From Acorus gramineus (lineage: Eukaryota; Streptophyta; Magnoliopsida; Acorales; Acoraceae), in the NCBI GenBank assembly GCA_030737835.1, contig JAUJYN010000034.1:248001-312000 (forward strand): a DNA stretch of 64,000 nt. Reading direction: 5' to 3'. Below are positions 53,951 through 64,000 of the stretch, one piece after another. Under the pieces are notes generated by a model. The model searched no databases. It was not told where the DNA came from and saw only the letters and a program-made list of their open reading frames with translations. Position 1 is the first letter of the stretch; each line of letters opens with the position of its first letter. The position numbers and the translations under genes were made by a program.

Positions 53951-53971
53951 GTGCCTCCTCGCATCCGTTGA
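53951..53971 (+). pseudogene. gag: Closed gag start of B+
   Basis: Position and codons match A gag (xTGCCTCCTCGC), but the start is GTG instead of ATG and a TGA stands at codon 7 position (53969-53971). In B- the start is ATG (62497-62499) but the same TGA is present (62479-62481). No gag domain follows. Confidence 0.75.
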
Positions 53972-54278
53972 CGTGGACGTGACCCCCTGGACCCACCCTT
54001 AAGTTGTCGACTGGGTCGATTGAATAGGGTCAGTTGTTGGATCCCTTGTTGCGGGATTAAGGCTTGGGTAGGAGATTCTAGCCTAGTAGTGTGATAATGA
54101 TGAATTGGTCACAATTTCTAAGGTATGGATTGCGTCTCGATAATGGAGCTCTTTCCCGTGCATCGGTATTGCTGGTAACCATTGAGTTCGTGTGCAGCGC
54201 CAGTTTCAAGTGTTGAGGATGTGGCGTATTGCTCATTAAGGGATGATGTCTTCTTCCAGCCTTCCTACTCAGGATTAA
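53972..54278 (+). other. B+ internal, non-coding
   Basis: About 300 bp downstream of the closed gag start with stops in every frame. No recognisable domain. The last part, TGATGTCTTCTTCCAG, is also found before the 115-bp module in A1, A2 and B-. Confidence 0.6.
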
Positions 54279-54393
54279 GGGGCCTTGCAGGGTCAGCGTT
54301 GAGACCCGGGCTAGGGTACTCCGTGTTCCTTGTTTGGTTGTCGGGATATCCTATATCGGGACCTCATGGTGCCCTCCCAAGGTTTCTTTTCCC
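54279..54393 (+). repeat. 115-bp module, B+ internal copy
   Basis: GGGGCCTTGCAGGG to CTTTTCCC, followed by AGTCAAGGAATACC as in the other internal copies. Confidence 0.85.
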
Positions 54394-55079
54394 AGTCAAG
54401 GAATACCTTTGAAGCATCAAATTGATGATGGATTTTTCCTCTCACTTGGAAGGTGCTGTAGCGAGTGGTGATGCATACAATCGGGATTGGGTGCGTCCTA
54501 TTGCAGCTTGGTGGGCGATTGCTTGTGGACTGGGTTCCATAGTGGCATCTGGAGTCGCTTCGATATATCATTGTGCGTTGTAGCTGCCCGATTGAGGCCA
54601 GAGCCCTGTGAGGTGCTCCCAGATACTATGCTTGTTGGTGCGCCCATATGGCAGAGATAGCGGGCTTGGGAGGCTACCAGGTAAAGGCCACACCGGGAGA
54701 GTGCTACTGGATGATGTCGAGAGCGTGGACTCCCTGTGATGAATCTGCCCATGGAGTGCAGGATGCTGGAGTTCCAATGGTTATAGATGAGCGACCTATC
54801 TCTGGCGGCATGTGAAGCACAGTTGTGGATACTGTCGCGTTTTGCCCCACATTGGTCACAAATGAGGAGACGCGATGCTAACGTTCGTGATGGGACTCAA
54901 CCGCCTTATCAGATAGATGACGTCGCATAGGCATTGTCGAGGTTCGACGACCCCTTATTGCGTGTCTTGTGGATTAAGTGCGGTTGAGCGGTTTACCAAG
55001 CGTGTAAGTGTCATCATGAGCGCCAGCCATGCTCGAGGAGCAGAATCTGGACTTAATTGTTCGAGGTGTTGTTTTGATC
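54394..55079 (+). other. B+ internal segment of unknown origin
   Basis: About 690 bp shared with A2 (38526-39100) and, inverted, with B- (61430-62040). Stops occur in all frames; I see no protease or other domain. Phrases GGATTGGGTGCGTCCTATTG and GAGCAGAATC are conserved in all three. Confidence 0.6.
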
Positions 55080-55330
55080 TCCCCGTAAGGGTTGAAGATC
55101 AGGTACCCCCTTCCGTGAATTGATGATCTATTTGACCAGCTCTAGGAGCGAGTGTCTGCTGTTAGATCGATCTTCGCACAAGGGTACCACAAGTTGGAGA
55201 TCCGGGAGTTGGACATCCCGTAGATGGCCTTTCGTGACCGTTCAGGCACTACGAGTTTTAAGTACTGCCGTCGTGGTTGACGAATGCGCCGGATGCCTTC
55301 GTGGATCTCAAAAATTTTATTGGGTTCCGT
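55080..55330 (+). pseudogene. Decayed reverse transcriptase of B+
   Basis: Frames correspond to the reverse transcriptase N-terminal palm: a damaged PRIDDLFDQL block, RSIFAQGYHKLEIRELDIP, and a garbled version of the block that precedes LPFGLTNAP. Several stops; the YADD region is absent. Confidence 0.7.
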
Positions 55331-55379
55331 AGACTACTTTGAGGTAGTCTTCATTGAGATTGCTAGTGGTGTGATGAAA

Positions 55380-55985
55380 AGGTGATGTGGGTGACCTTGT
55401 TTCCCCATAATGGCATGCCCTCAGGCAAAGTTCGAGAATCGTCATTGAGTGGAAAGCATCAGTCCATGGAGATTCCTCAGTGGACGTGGGAGTGGGTTAT
55501 CAGGGATTGTTGTGGACTCGCTAATGTCACGTTCGGGTCACGACGCCATCTAGGTGATCAATGACCGACTGACTAAGTCCGCGCTTCCCTCCCTAATCCG
55601 ACTGATTGAGTCTCTGGACGCCTTGACGTGGGTTTTCACCTTCGTGATTGTTCGTCTTCATGGCACTCCGGTCGGCGCTATTTTCGGTTGAGACGCGAGG
55701 GTTACTTTGAGGTTGTGGCGCAGCCTTGGCAGGCTTTGGCGCGAGCCTCCATTTAAGTATAGCGTTTCATCGCCGATGGACAACCAGACAAAGAGGACGA
55801 TTCAGACCTTGGAGGACATGCTAATTGTCTGCTTGCTCGATGATGAGGGCAATTGGATAAGGCGCCACCCATTTGTTGGGGTATGCCTGCAAGACGACTG
55901 CCATTCGAGAATCAAGATGGACCTGTTAAAATCACTCTACAGGCGCAGTTTTATACCTCCCTTGTGTTGGGACGGTTGAGGAGCG
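55380..55985 (+). pseudogene. Decayed integrase core of B+
   Basis: Pieces readable in different frames: EIPQWTWEW, FGSRRHLGD, RLHGTPVGAI, KRTIQTLEDML and HPFVGVCLQ. These follow the order of a chromovirus integrase core, but the catalytic blocks are disrupted by frameshifts and stops. Confidence 0.7.
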
Positions 55986-56029
55986 CCAGTTGGAGGGGCC
56001 ATAAGTTAGTTGTTTGACCTTGCGGTGGC

Positions 56030-56460
56030 CAGGTTGGTTCGTGTGTGCATCTGCACCTCCCAGAACCGATAGAAGGGCTACCCAGGTCATCGTCGCCAGG
56101 AGCTTACCTTTGGGTTTGGCGACCATGTTTTCGTGGAGGTGTCCTGGTTTAAGGGCACCCTTTGTTTTGACGTTCGGGGCAAGCTGAGTTGGCTCTTCAA
56201 TGGGACTGTTTTTCGTCATTGAGTGGATTGGGGAGGTGGCTTGTCATGTAGCCTTTCCCCCACAGCTGGCTCATGCCCACGACGTCGTCCTTGTCTCGTG
56301 GCTGAGGCGTTATGTCCACGATCCTGCTCAGTCATTCAGTTCGACTGTCTCATTCTCGAGCTGGATTTGTCGTTCATGGAGCAGTGGATCGAGGTCAAGG
56401 ACAAACATGAGAAGAGGCTCCACGCTAAGACCGTTCCCTTGATTGCAGTGTGTCGGTAGC
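56030..56460 (+). pseudogene. Integrase C-terminal domain and chromodomain-like end of B+
   Basis: Frames give FGFGDHVFVEVSWFKGT (shifted), VIEWIGEVACHVAFPPQLA and RRYVHDPAQSF, then an end diverged from the ATWELED motif of A2. At least two frameshifts. E1 carries a nearly identical copy in antisense. Confidence 0.75.
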
Positions 56461-56566
56461 GCCAGTCTGGTGCATAGACCACTTGGGAACAAAAGGTCTA
56501 CGCATGATGCTTGCTATATTCGGTCTTCCCTTTGGGTTTCCTTAAATTTCAAGGACTAAATTTCCT

Positions 56567-56579
56567 AAGGGGGGGAGAA
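56567..56579 (+). promoter_or_regulatory. Polypurine tract of B+
   Basis: AAGGGGGGGAGAA directly before the 3' LTR. Confidence 0.9.
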
Positions 56580-59500
56580 TGTTATGCCTGTGTCATTTGG
56601 AGCCATTTCAGTTAAGCCTTGGTCACTTCTGGGTCATTCAAGGCATTTTTAATTTTTCGATCGGAGCCGCTAAAATTTTGGCTTTTAGCCACCTGCGGGA
56701 GTTAGAGTACTCTGATTGGAAATCTAACTGCATATTATGGGTCCTGGTACCGTTTAGTACTACCCATAAAAATTTCATCGAATTCCAGTAACGTTTGAAA
56801 AAAATATGCAGTTCCGAATCGTATCCGGGTTTGGACCGATTTTGGATTGTCAAATGGTGACTTTGACCAGATTAACGAAGACCTTGACTAGTCAAAGATG
56901 ACCTTTGACTAGTCAAGGGTTTTTGTTTGGTAGCTTGGTTGGGTTAATCCTCACCCACCCCCTTTTTTCACATTTAATGTAAGTGTGTGTGTGAGTGTGT
57001 CTGAGTGTGTGTGTGCATTGGTGGTGGGCGTCCCCTTCTCCTCCTCTCTCTCTCACTCTCTCCTTCACTCCCTGGTTTTCTTTGTTTTGAGTGTTAAAGA
57101 GAAGTAGAAAAAGAAGGAGAAGAAGAAGAAACATTAAAAGGAAAAGAGAAGGTATGTGTGTGCAAGCTTTAGGTGTTGTTGTTTGTGCTTGATTCCCTTC
57201 TCTCTAACTCCCTCTCATGCCTCTTCCCCACCCCTGTTTTCAGCCAATAAAGGCTTGAGGAGTGGCTGAGGAGGTGGTGGTAGTGGTGGTGGTGGTTGAG
57301 GTGGTCGTGGGTGTGTCGAGAACCCCGCATCTCCCCAATTCCCTTCCCCTGTTTCGGTAAGGCAGCACTGTCTTTTAAAGATCTCAGTGAATCTAGTATT
57401 TAGAGGCATATTTTTAGGATTATGTCTTCTTATGATTTGATCATCTATGTGTCTAGATGTTATATATGAAATTTGGGGTCATTATGATATCTGTGGTGTA
57501 AGTTAGAACCAGTTTTGCATGACCTGTCCAGATTCGCGTAGGAATTGACCTGTTTCGGGAAATGATTTGTTTCGGGCTTGTAGAGGAAAAATTAGGTTCT
57601 AATGTCTTCATGGATTATGATCCCAGCATATCATAGAATGTGCATGATTTATTTCATAATTTTCGGAAGTGTATTGGGTGCTGTGAAGACCAATTAGTAG
57701 GGCTGGTTGCAGCAGGTTTAGCAGTCTTGCTTGGTTGAGTCTCATGGAGTTGGTTGCATGTGTCTTGGGTGATAATATGGAAGTATCAGGGGTTAGGGTT
57801 TTCATGAAGTAAGCTATGTGTGATAGGAGGTTCCATAATTTAATTATGGATCATTGGTTGTGTTTTGCAGATCTCGTAGACCGGACGCGCGGCGATCCGG
57901 GTATCGGTGAGTGGTTCGATCCAATCCCCCCCCCTCTCGGGATGCGATCGACGCCGTAGATGCGCGTCGCACATCGATGCCCCCCCCCCCCTAGCTATAC
58001 TACTTGTGTAGATAAGTAGTATGGCCAAGCTTAAGCTATAATATGTAGATATCTTGCATGCTAGGCTTATATGCATGTATTTTTGGTAATGTGTATGGAT
58101 GTATAGAATATGGCATGCCTTAGGTAGTATTGTAATACTACTCCCACCATATTAATTGGAATATCGAACATGAATAAGTCTGGGTTAATAACGGGCACCT
58201 GCCTAATATTCCCTTGCGATAAGACTCGAGGGCGTGGTGTAGTTGTTGCGCCCATGCTAATGGGGCAAAGCTATGACCAGCTTCATGAGATGATGATCTC
58301 CCCCGCCCTCTCCCTCTGAACGAACTGAGTAAGTAGATGCGATTTCCTACTTGACTCAGGTTCGTTTGGAATATTGGCATGCACCTGTTAGTGCGCGAGA
58401 TCGTGCTTGCCCCTTTCTTTTAAGTTGGCGATATCCAACGGATGTTAGAGTATATTTTGTATGTTTATGTGATTAATGACCATGTATGCATGTTGTATGA
58501 TTTATTATGATGTAAATCTATGATTAGGGAGTATCCCTATGATTAATTGATATGTGATCGTGCATATGGTTCATGCACATAACTAAGATTAAATTCTCCT
58601 AAAATATATGTGCATGTTAAAACTAATTAGGCCTATCTGAAATAGGCGTGGGTATGACCGCTGTCGGGTTGTACCTTATTAGTTAGAGCACTAGCGATGT
58701 AATCGCCCCGTGCATCCGAGCGATGCACTCGTTTGGAATTCAGGAGAATTCATTACCTTATCGGTTTTGTTAAGCCGGTAGTGGGGCATTAGGCTAGGCC
58801 TACCCGTGCTAGGCGTGTATATGAACCGCCTGTTGGGTTATGTGCCTTGGGATTATTTATGCGTGAGAGCAGAGGCAACCCCCTTGTGTCCGAGCGATGC
58901 AACCGTGTGGGAGTACAATAGTGTTCGCTCTCTTCGATATGTGATTATCGAGAGTAGTTGATTTCCATGGGTTCGCTTTGCGAACATGGAATGTTTACTC
59001 CCAATGTCGTCTGTGTTGAAGAGGGCCGGGTTGTAGCTATCCTGACAGAGGACTCCCATCCGTAGGTACCACCGATGCGTTCGGGAGCGTACTGATCGTG
59101 GGAGTGTACCAGGTAAAGGCTACCCGAGAGAGGGCTAACGAATGATATTGCGAGCGTGGAATCGTTCTCCCCTTCGTTGGATCCGATGTAGGAACTCCCC
59201 GGCGTTGGGAAAGCTGTCCTGACAGAGGGCTCCCATCCGTAGGTACCACTGATGCGTTCGGAAGGTACTGATCATGGGAGTATACCAGGTAGAGGCTACG
59301 CGGGGGAAAGGGCTACCGGTGGACCAAGGGTGTAGAGCAGTCTAAGTCTCTTCCAAAAGTCCCAAGAGTCTCCCTCCGGGAGTGAGGGTGAGGATGAGGT
59401 GAAGACACGTCGCCTCGTGACCCATTCGTTGTTCGTCCGTTCCCATAGTTGTTGGGTCCGATCTCGTATCGATGTTGAAAGACATCGTTGGGCGGTTAAC

Positions 59501-60155
59501 TCGATGTAGATGATCCAATAGTGTTGTGTGGACCAGTAATCCTGGGTCTCCTCGACCAACGGTATGGTCTCTCCCTAAAAGTCCCAAGAGTCTCCCTCCG
59601 GGAGTGAGGGTGAGGGTGAGGTTGGTCGCGCCGCCGCGTGACCCTGTTATCCATGGGTTTCCACCCATGTTTTCCTTGAAAGGAAAGTGCTTATGTATTG
59701 AACTGTTGTATGGTGATTGGTTTCCAGCCACTCACTGAGCTTGTAGCTCACCCCTCGCATATTGTTTCTTTTCAGGGGCAGTGTTGGGCGTGGAGCTGGA
59801 GCTTTCCTGTGGCGTCTTATGGGCGTGGAGCGTTTTTCCGGCGGGTGGCGAGTGCGAGGCTGTCAGCAGTCCTAGAGTCATTGTATGTATTGTAAATCGT
59901 GCATGTGGCACAGGTTGTATTTTCTTTGGTCTAGACTTAGCTTTTACAGGACAGTGATTGTGTATTCGAGTCTGTAATAATGTTTTTGATTTACAGACAT
60001 TGTTTATATATTATGCTTCCGCTTTTCAGTTAGTTATCATTATCTTTGCTTTGCCACCTTGTGTATTGTTGTTGGAGTCTTTATTGACCTCAGGTATTGA
60101 TAGCTGATATTTTATTATTGCCACGTCTCGGGGACGACCGCCCTGGGGTGTGACA
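56580..60155 (+). repeat. B+ 3' LTR, complete family B reference copy
   Basis: 3.58 kb from TGTTATGCCTGTGTCATTTGG to GGGGTGTGACA. Splice-like layout: 92-nt intron-like 57152-57243, exon-like 57244-57356 (113 nt, GGTGGT-rich), donor GTAAGG, AT-rich intron-like block 57357-57870 (514 nt), micro-exon-like 57871-57906 (36 nt), donor GTGAGT, acceptor TTTTCAG ending 59775. Thus the layout of family A is kept although the large GC-rich block is replaced by unrelated AT-rich sequence. No 115-bp module is present. I do not see a convincing TATA box. Confidence 0.9.
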
Positions 60156-60490
60156 ACACAAGGACGACGTCATGGGTATGAGCCAGCGATGGGGGAATGG
60201 CTACATGACAAGCCACCTCCCCAATCCACTCAAAGATGAGAACCGGTCTAATGAAGGGCCGACTCAGCTTGCCCCGAACGTCGAAACGGAGGGTGCCCTT
60301 AAACCCGGACACCTTCACGACAACATGGTCGCCAAACCCAAAGGTAAGCTCCTGGCGACGAGGACTTGCGTAGCCATTCTATCGGTTCTGGGAGGTGCAG
60401 ATGCATACACGAACCAACCTGGCCACTATAAGGTCAAACAACTGACTTATGGCCTCTCCAACTGGCGCTCCACAACCGTCCCAACACAAG
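60156..60490 (-). pseudogene. Integrase C-terminal domain of B-
   Basis: Minus strand gives FGDHVV then KVSGFKGTLRFDVRGKLS and FEWIGEVACHVAIPPSLAH in two frames. It is better preserved than the B+ copy in the KVSGFKG block. It ends abruptly at the B+ 3' LTR. Confidence 0.7.
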
Positions 60491-61079
60491 GGAGGTATAA
60501 AACTGCGCCTGTAGAGTGCCTCTCACAGATCCATCTGGATGCTCGAATGGCAGTCGTCTTGCAGGCATACCCCAACAAATGGGTGGTGCCTCACCCAACT
60601 ACCCTCATCATCGAGCACGTAGGCACTTAGCATGTCCTCCAAGGTCTGAATCGTCCTCTTTGTCTGGCTGTCCATCGGCGATGAAACGCTATACTTAAAT
60701 GGAGGCTCGCGCCAAAGCCTGCCAAGGCTGCGCCACAACCTCAAAGTAACCCTCGCGTCTCAACCGAAAATAGCGCCGACTGGAGTGCCATGAAGACGAA
60801 CAATCGCGAAGGTGAAAACCCACGTCAAGGAGTCCAGAGACTCAATCAGTTGGATTAGGGAGGGAAGCGCGGACTTAGTCAGTCGGTCAATGATCACCTA
60901 GACGGCGTCGTGACCCGAACGTGACATTAGCGAGTCCGCAACAATTCCTGATAACCCACTCCCACGTCCACTGAGGAATCTCCATGGACTGACGCTTTCC
61001 AACGCGATGATGATTCTTGAACTTTGCCTGAGGGCATGCCAACCTAGGGAAACAAGGTCACCCATATCACCTTTTCATC

Positions 61080-61420
61080 GCACCACTAGCAATCTCAATG
61101 AAGACTACCTCAAAGTAGTCTACGGAACCCAATAAAACTTTTGAGATCCACGAAGGCATCCGGCGCATTCGTCAACCCCGACGGCAGTACTTAAAACTCG
61201 TAGTGCCTGAACGGTCACGAAAGGCCATCTACGGGATGTCTAACTCCCGGATCTCCGACTTGTGGTACCCTTGTGCGAAGATCGATCTAAGAGAAGACAC
61301 TGGCTCCCAGAGCTGGTCAAACAGATCATCGATTCGCGGCAAAGGTAATTGATCTTCAACCTCCCCGGGGAGATCAAAACAACACCTCGAACAATTAAAT
61401 CCAGATTCTGCTCCTCGAGC
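61080..61420 (-). pseudogene. Decayed reverse transcriptase of B-
   Basis: Minus strand frame gives LPRIDDLFDQL, then SLRSIFAQGYHKSEIRELDIP before a stop. It is the best-kept reverse transcriptase fragment of the family B copies, but the rest of the domain is garbled. Confidence 0.7.
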
Positions 61421-62056
61421 ATGGCTGGCGCTCATAATGACACTTACACGCTGGGTAAGCCGCTCAACCGCACTTAATCCACAAGACACGCAATAAGGGG
61501 TCGTCGAACCTCGACAATGCCTATGCGACGTCATCTATCTGATAAGGCGGTTGAGTCCCATCACGAACGTTAGCATCGCGTCTCCTCATTTGCGACCAAT
61601 GTGGGACAAAACGCGACAGTATCCACAACTGTGCTTCACATGCCGCCAGAGATAGGTCGCTCATCTATAACCATCGGAACTCCAGCATCCTGCACTCCAT
61701 GGGCAGATTCATCACGGGGAGTCCACGCTCTCGACATCATCCAGTAGCACTCTCCTGGTGTTGCCTCTACCTGGTAGCCTCCTAAGCCTACTATCTCTGC
61801 CATATGGGCGCACCAACAAGCGTAGTATCTGGGAGCACCTCACAGGGCTCTGGCCTCAACCGGGCAGCTACAACGCACAATGATATATCGAAGCAACTCC
61901 AGATGCCACTATGGAACCCAGTCCACAAGCAATCGCCCACCAAGCTGCAATAGGATGCATCCAATCCCAATCGTACGTATCACCACTCGCTACAGCACCT
62001 TTCAAGTGAAAGAAAAATCAATCATCTTATAGATGCTTCAAAAGTATTCCTTGACT

Positions 62057-62171
62057 GGGAAAAGAAACCTTGGGAGGGCACCATGAGGTCCCGATATAGG
62101 ATATCCCGACAACCAAACAAGGAACACGGAGTACCCTAACCCGGGTCTCAACGCTGACCCTGCAAGGCCCC
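62057..62171 (-). repeat. 115-bp module, B- internal copy
   Basis: Minus-strand copy, 115 bp, same ends and same flank as in B+. Confidence 0.85.
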
Positions 62172-62596
62172 TTAATCCTGAGTAGGAAGGCTGGAAGAAG
62201 ACATCATCCCTTAATGAGCAATGCGCCACATCCTCAACACTTGAAACTGGAGCTGCACGCGAACTCCATGGTTACCAGCAATACCGATGCACGGGAAAGA
62301 GCTCCATTATCGAGACACAATCCATACCTTAGAAATTGTGACCACTTCATCACTATCATACTACTGGGCTGGAATCTCCTACCCAAGCCTTAATCCCACC
62401 ACAAGGGATCCAACAACTGACCCTATTCAGTCGACCCAGTCGACAACTTAAGAGTGGATCCAGGGGGTCACGTCCACGTCAACGGATGCGAGGAGGCATG
62501 TCAGCAACCTAAGATAACTTCTAAAACAAGAGTACTCAGATGACAATCCTACGACTCATCATCTATATGACTAGACTTAGGCTCTGACAGGACCAA

Positions 62597-62608
62597 GCTC
62601 TGATACCA
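62597..62608 (-). promoter_or_regulatory. Primer binding site (tRNA-iMet) of B-
   Basis: Minus strand TGGTATCAGAGC, followed by a changed base (T in place of C at the next position). Confidence 0.9.
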
Positions 62609-62613
62609 ACTTT

Positions 62614-64000
62614 TGTCATGCCCCAGGGCGGCCAACCCCGAGACGTGGCAATAATAAAATATCAGCTATCAATACCTGAGGTCAATAAAGACTCCAACAA
62701 CAATACACAAGGTGGCAAAGCAAAGATAATGATAACTGACTGAAAAGCGGAAGCATAATATATAAACAATGTCTGTAAATCAAAAACATTATTACAGACT
62801 CGAATACACAATCACTGTCCTGTAAGAGCCAAGTCTGGACCAAAGAAAATACAACCTGTGCCACATGCACGATTTACAATACATACAATGACTCTAGGAC
62901 TGCTGACAGCCTCGCACTTGCCACCCGCCGGAAGAACGCTCCACGCCCATAAGACCACGCCACAGGGAAGCTCCAACTCCACACCCAACACTGCCCCTGA
63001 AAAGAAACAGTATGCGAGGGATGAGCTACAAGCTCAGTGAGTGGCTGGAAACCAATCACCATACAACAGTTCAATACATAAACCACTTTCCTTTCAAGGA
63101 AAACATGGGTGGAAACCATGGATAACAGGGTCACGCGGCAGCGCGACCAACCTCACCCTCACCCTCACTCCCGGAGGGAGACTCTTGGGACTTTTGGGGA
63201 GAGACCATACCGTTGGTCGAGGAGACCCGGGATTACTGGTCTACACAACACTACTGGATCATCTACATCGGGATAACTGACCCACGATGTCTTTGAACAT
63301 CGATACGAGACCGGACCCAACAACTATGGGAACGGACGAACAACGAATGGGTCACGAGGCGACGTGTCTTCACCTCATCCTCACCCTCACCCCTTAGACC
63401 GCTCTACACCCTTGGTCCACTGGTAGCCCTTTCCCCCGCGTAGCCTCTACCTGGTATACTCCCACGATCAGTACCTTCCGAACGCATCGGTGGTACCTAC
63501 GGATGGGAGCCCTCTGTCAGGACAGCTTTTCCAACGCCGGGGAGTTCCTACATCGGATCCAACGAAGGGGAGAACGATTCCACGCTCGCAATATCATTCG
63601 TTAGCCCTCTCCCGGGTAGCCTCTACCTGGTACACTCCCATGATCAGTACGCTCCCAAACGCATCGGTGGTACCTACGGATGGGAGCCCTCTGTCAGGAC
63701 AGCTACAACCCGGGCCTCTTCATCACGAACGACATTGGGAGTAAACATTCCATGTTCGCAAAGCGAACCCAATGGAAAAACAACTGCTCTCGATAATCAC
63801 TTATCGATATATCGAATACTACTGTACTCCCACACCGTTGCGTCGCTCAGACACAAAGGGGTTGCCTCTGCTCTCATGTAGAAATAATCCCATAAGCTAA
63901 TGAATTCTCTTGAATTCCGAATGAGTGCATCGCTCAAATGCACGGGGCGATTACATCGCTAGCGCTCTAACTAATAAGGTACAACCCGACAGCGGGTCAT
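62614..64000 (-). repeat. B- 5' LTR, cut by the window end
   Basis: Minus-strand LTR whose end is at 62614. The first kilobase is nearly identical to the B- 3' LTR at 48913 onward, but this copy has an additional block (about 63395-63720) with two CTCCCATCCGTAGGTACC modules that the 3' LTR lacks. Confidence 0.85.

Larger units (their letters stand above)
51680..60155 (+). mobile_element. B+ element: family B, gag-less, inserted in antisense into B-
   Basis: Order: truncated 5' LTR (51680-53836), primer site, 2.7-kb internal region without gag, polypurine tract, complete 3' LTR (56580-60155). Immediately right of the 3' LTR is minus-strand B- pol. The left target duplication was lost with the first 1.4 kb of the 5' LTR in the junction deletion. 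The element is non-autonomous. Confidence 0.8.
60156..62613 (-). mobile_element. B- element, internal region
   Basis: Minus-strand internal region of family B, from the integrase C-terminal domain (60156-60490) back through decayed integrase (about 60490-61020), reverse transcriptase (about 61080-61420), an unknown segment (about 61430-62040), the 115-bp module (62057-62171) and the closed gag start (62479-62499). The last 330 bp or so of pol and the polypurine tract are missing at the left, consistent with the deletion at the B+ 5' junction. All pol parts have stops and frameshifts. Confidence 0.75.

Noticed and set aside
55707-55979. 90-codon frame with KRTIQTLEDML as a possible working integrase
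   Set aside because: It lacks two of the three catalytic acidic blocks in frame and is bounded by stops; it is a remnant.

Overview
This window is plant nuclear DNA made almost entirely of nested LTR retrotransposons. Evidence for a plant: a Ty3/gypsy Tat-lineage integrase followed by an antisense plant mobile domain gene, chromovirus elements with a tRNA-iMet primer binding site, and a FAR1-type fragment. A flowering plant with a large genome is likely; I cannot name the species. No intact host gene is visible.

Layout. 1-6446: the 3' end of a Tat element (integrase end, antisense gene with an intron, AT-rich 3' LTR). It sits inside an LTR I call D1 (6447-7451 and 23810-25489). D1 is interrupted by LTR D2 (7452-8246, 17680-18975, 22116-23809; target duplication GACCT). 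D2 is interrupted by element A1 (8247-17674; CCTCC) and by solo LTR A4 (18976-22115). 25490-29629: two minus-strand 3' ends of family B (E1, E2). 29632-31088: a minus LTR of another family (F). 31089-31867: an LTR-like piece with a TATA box (G). 31868-48294: a minus LTR (H) interrupted by solo LTR A3 (GGAGG), itself interrupted by the young element A2 (33648-44901; AAACC). 48295-48912: the only stretch not made of these repeats, with a FAR1-like exon fragment. 48913-64000: a minus family-B element (B-) into which a plus family-B element (B+, 51680-60155) is inserted, with a deletion at the left junction.

Families A, B and D are related, probably Tekay/Del-type chromoviruses with very long LTRs (about 3.1-3.6 kb). 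None is autonomous here. A1 has an open gag but almost no pol. A2 has a gag stub, a decayed pol and a second, well-preserved integrase with two frameshifts. B copies have gag closed at codon 6 and a decayed pol. They keep LTRs, primer site and polypurine tract, so mobilisation by an absent autonomous relative is likely.

Most interesting signal: the LTRs look like small multi-exon leaders. Downstream of the TATA box, each A LTR has a 96-nt intron-like block, an exon-like block of usually 103 nt, a GC-rich intron-like block of 751-1096 nt, a micro-exon of 36 nt, a third long intron-like block and a last exon-like block. Exon-like lengths hold across families A, B and D while the intervening sequence changes length and even composition. 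A 115-bp module found ten times, a three-part mosaic element with two integrases, and a templated-filler deletion junction are further points of interest.
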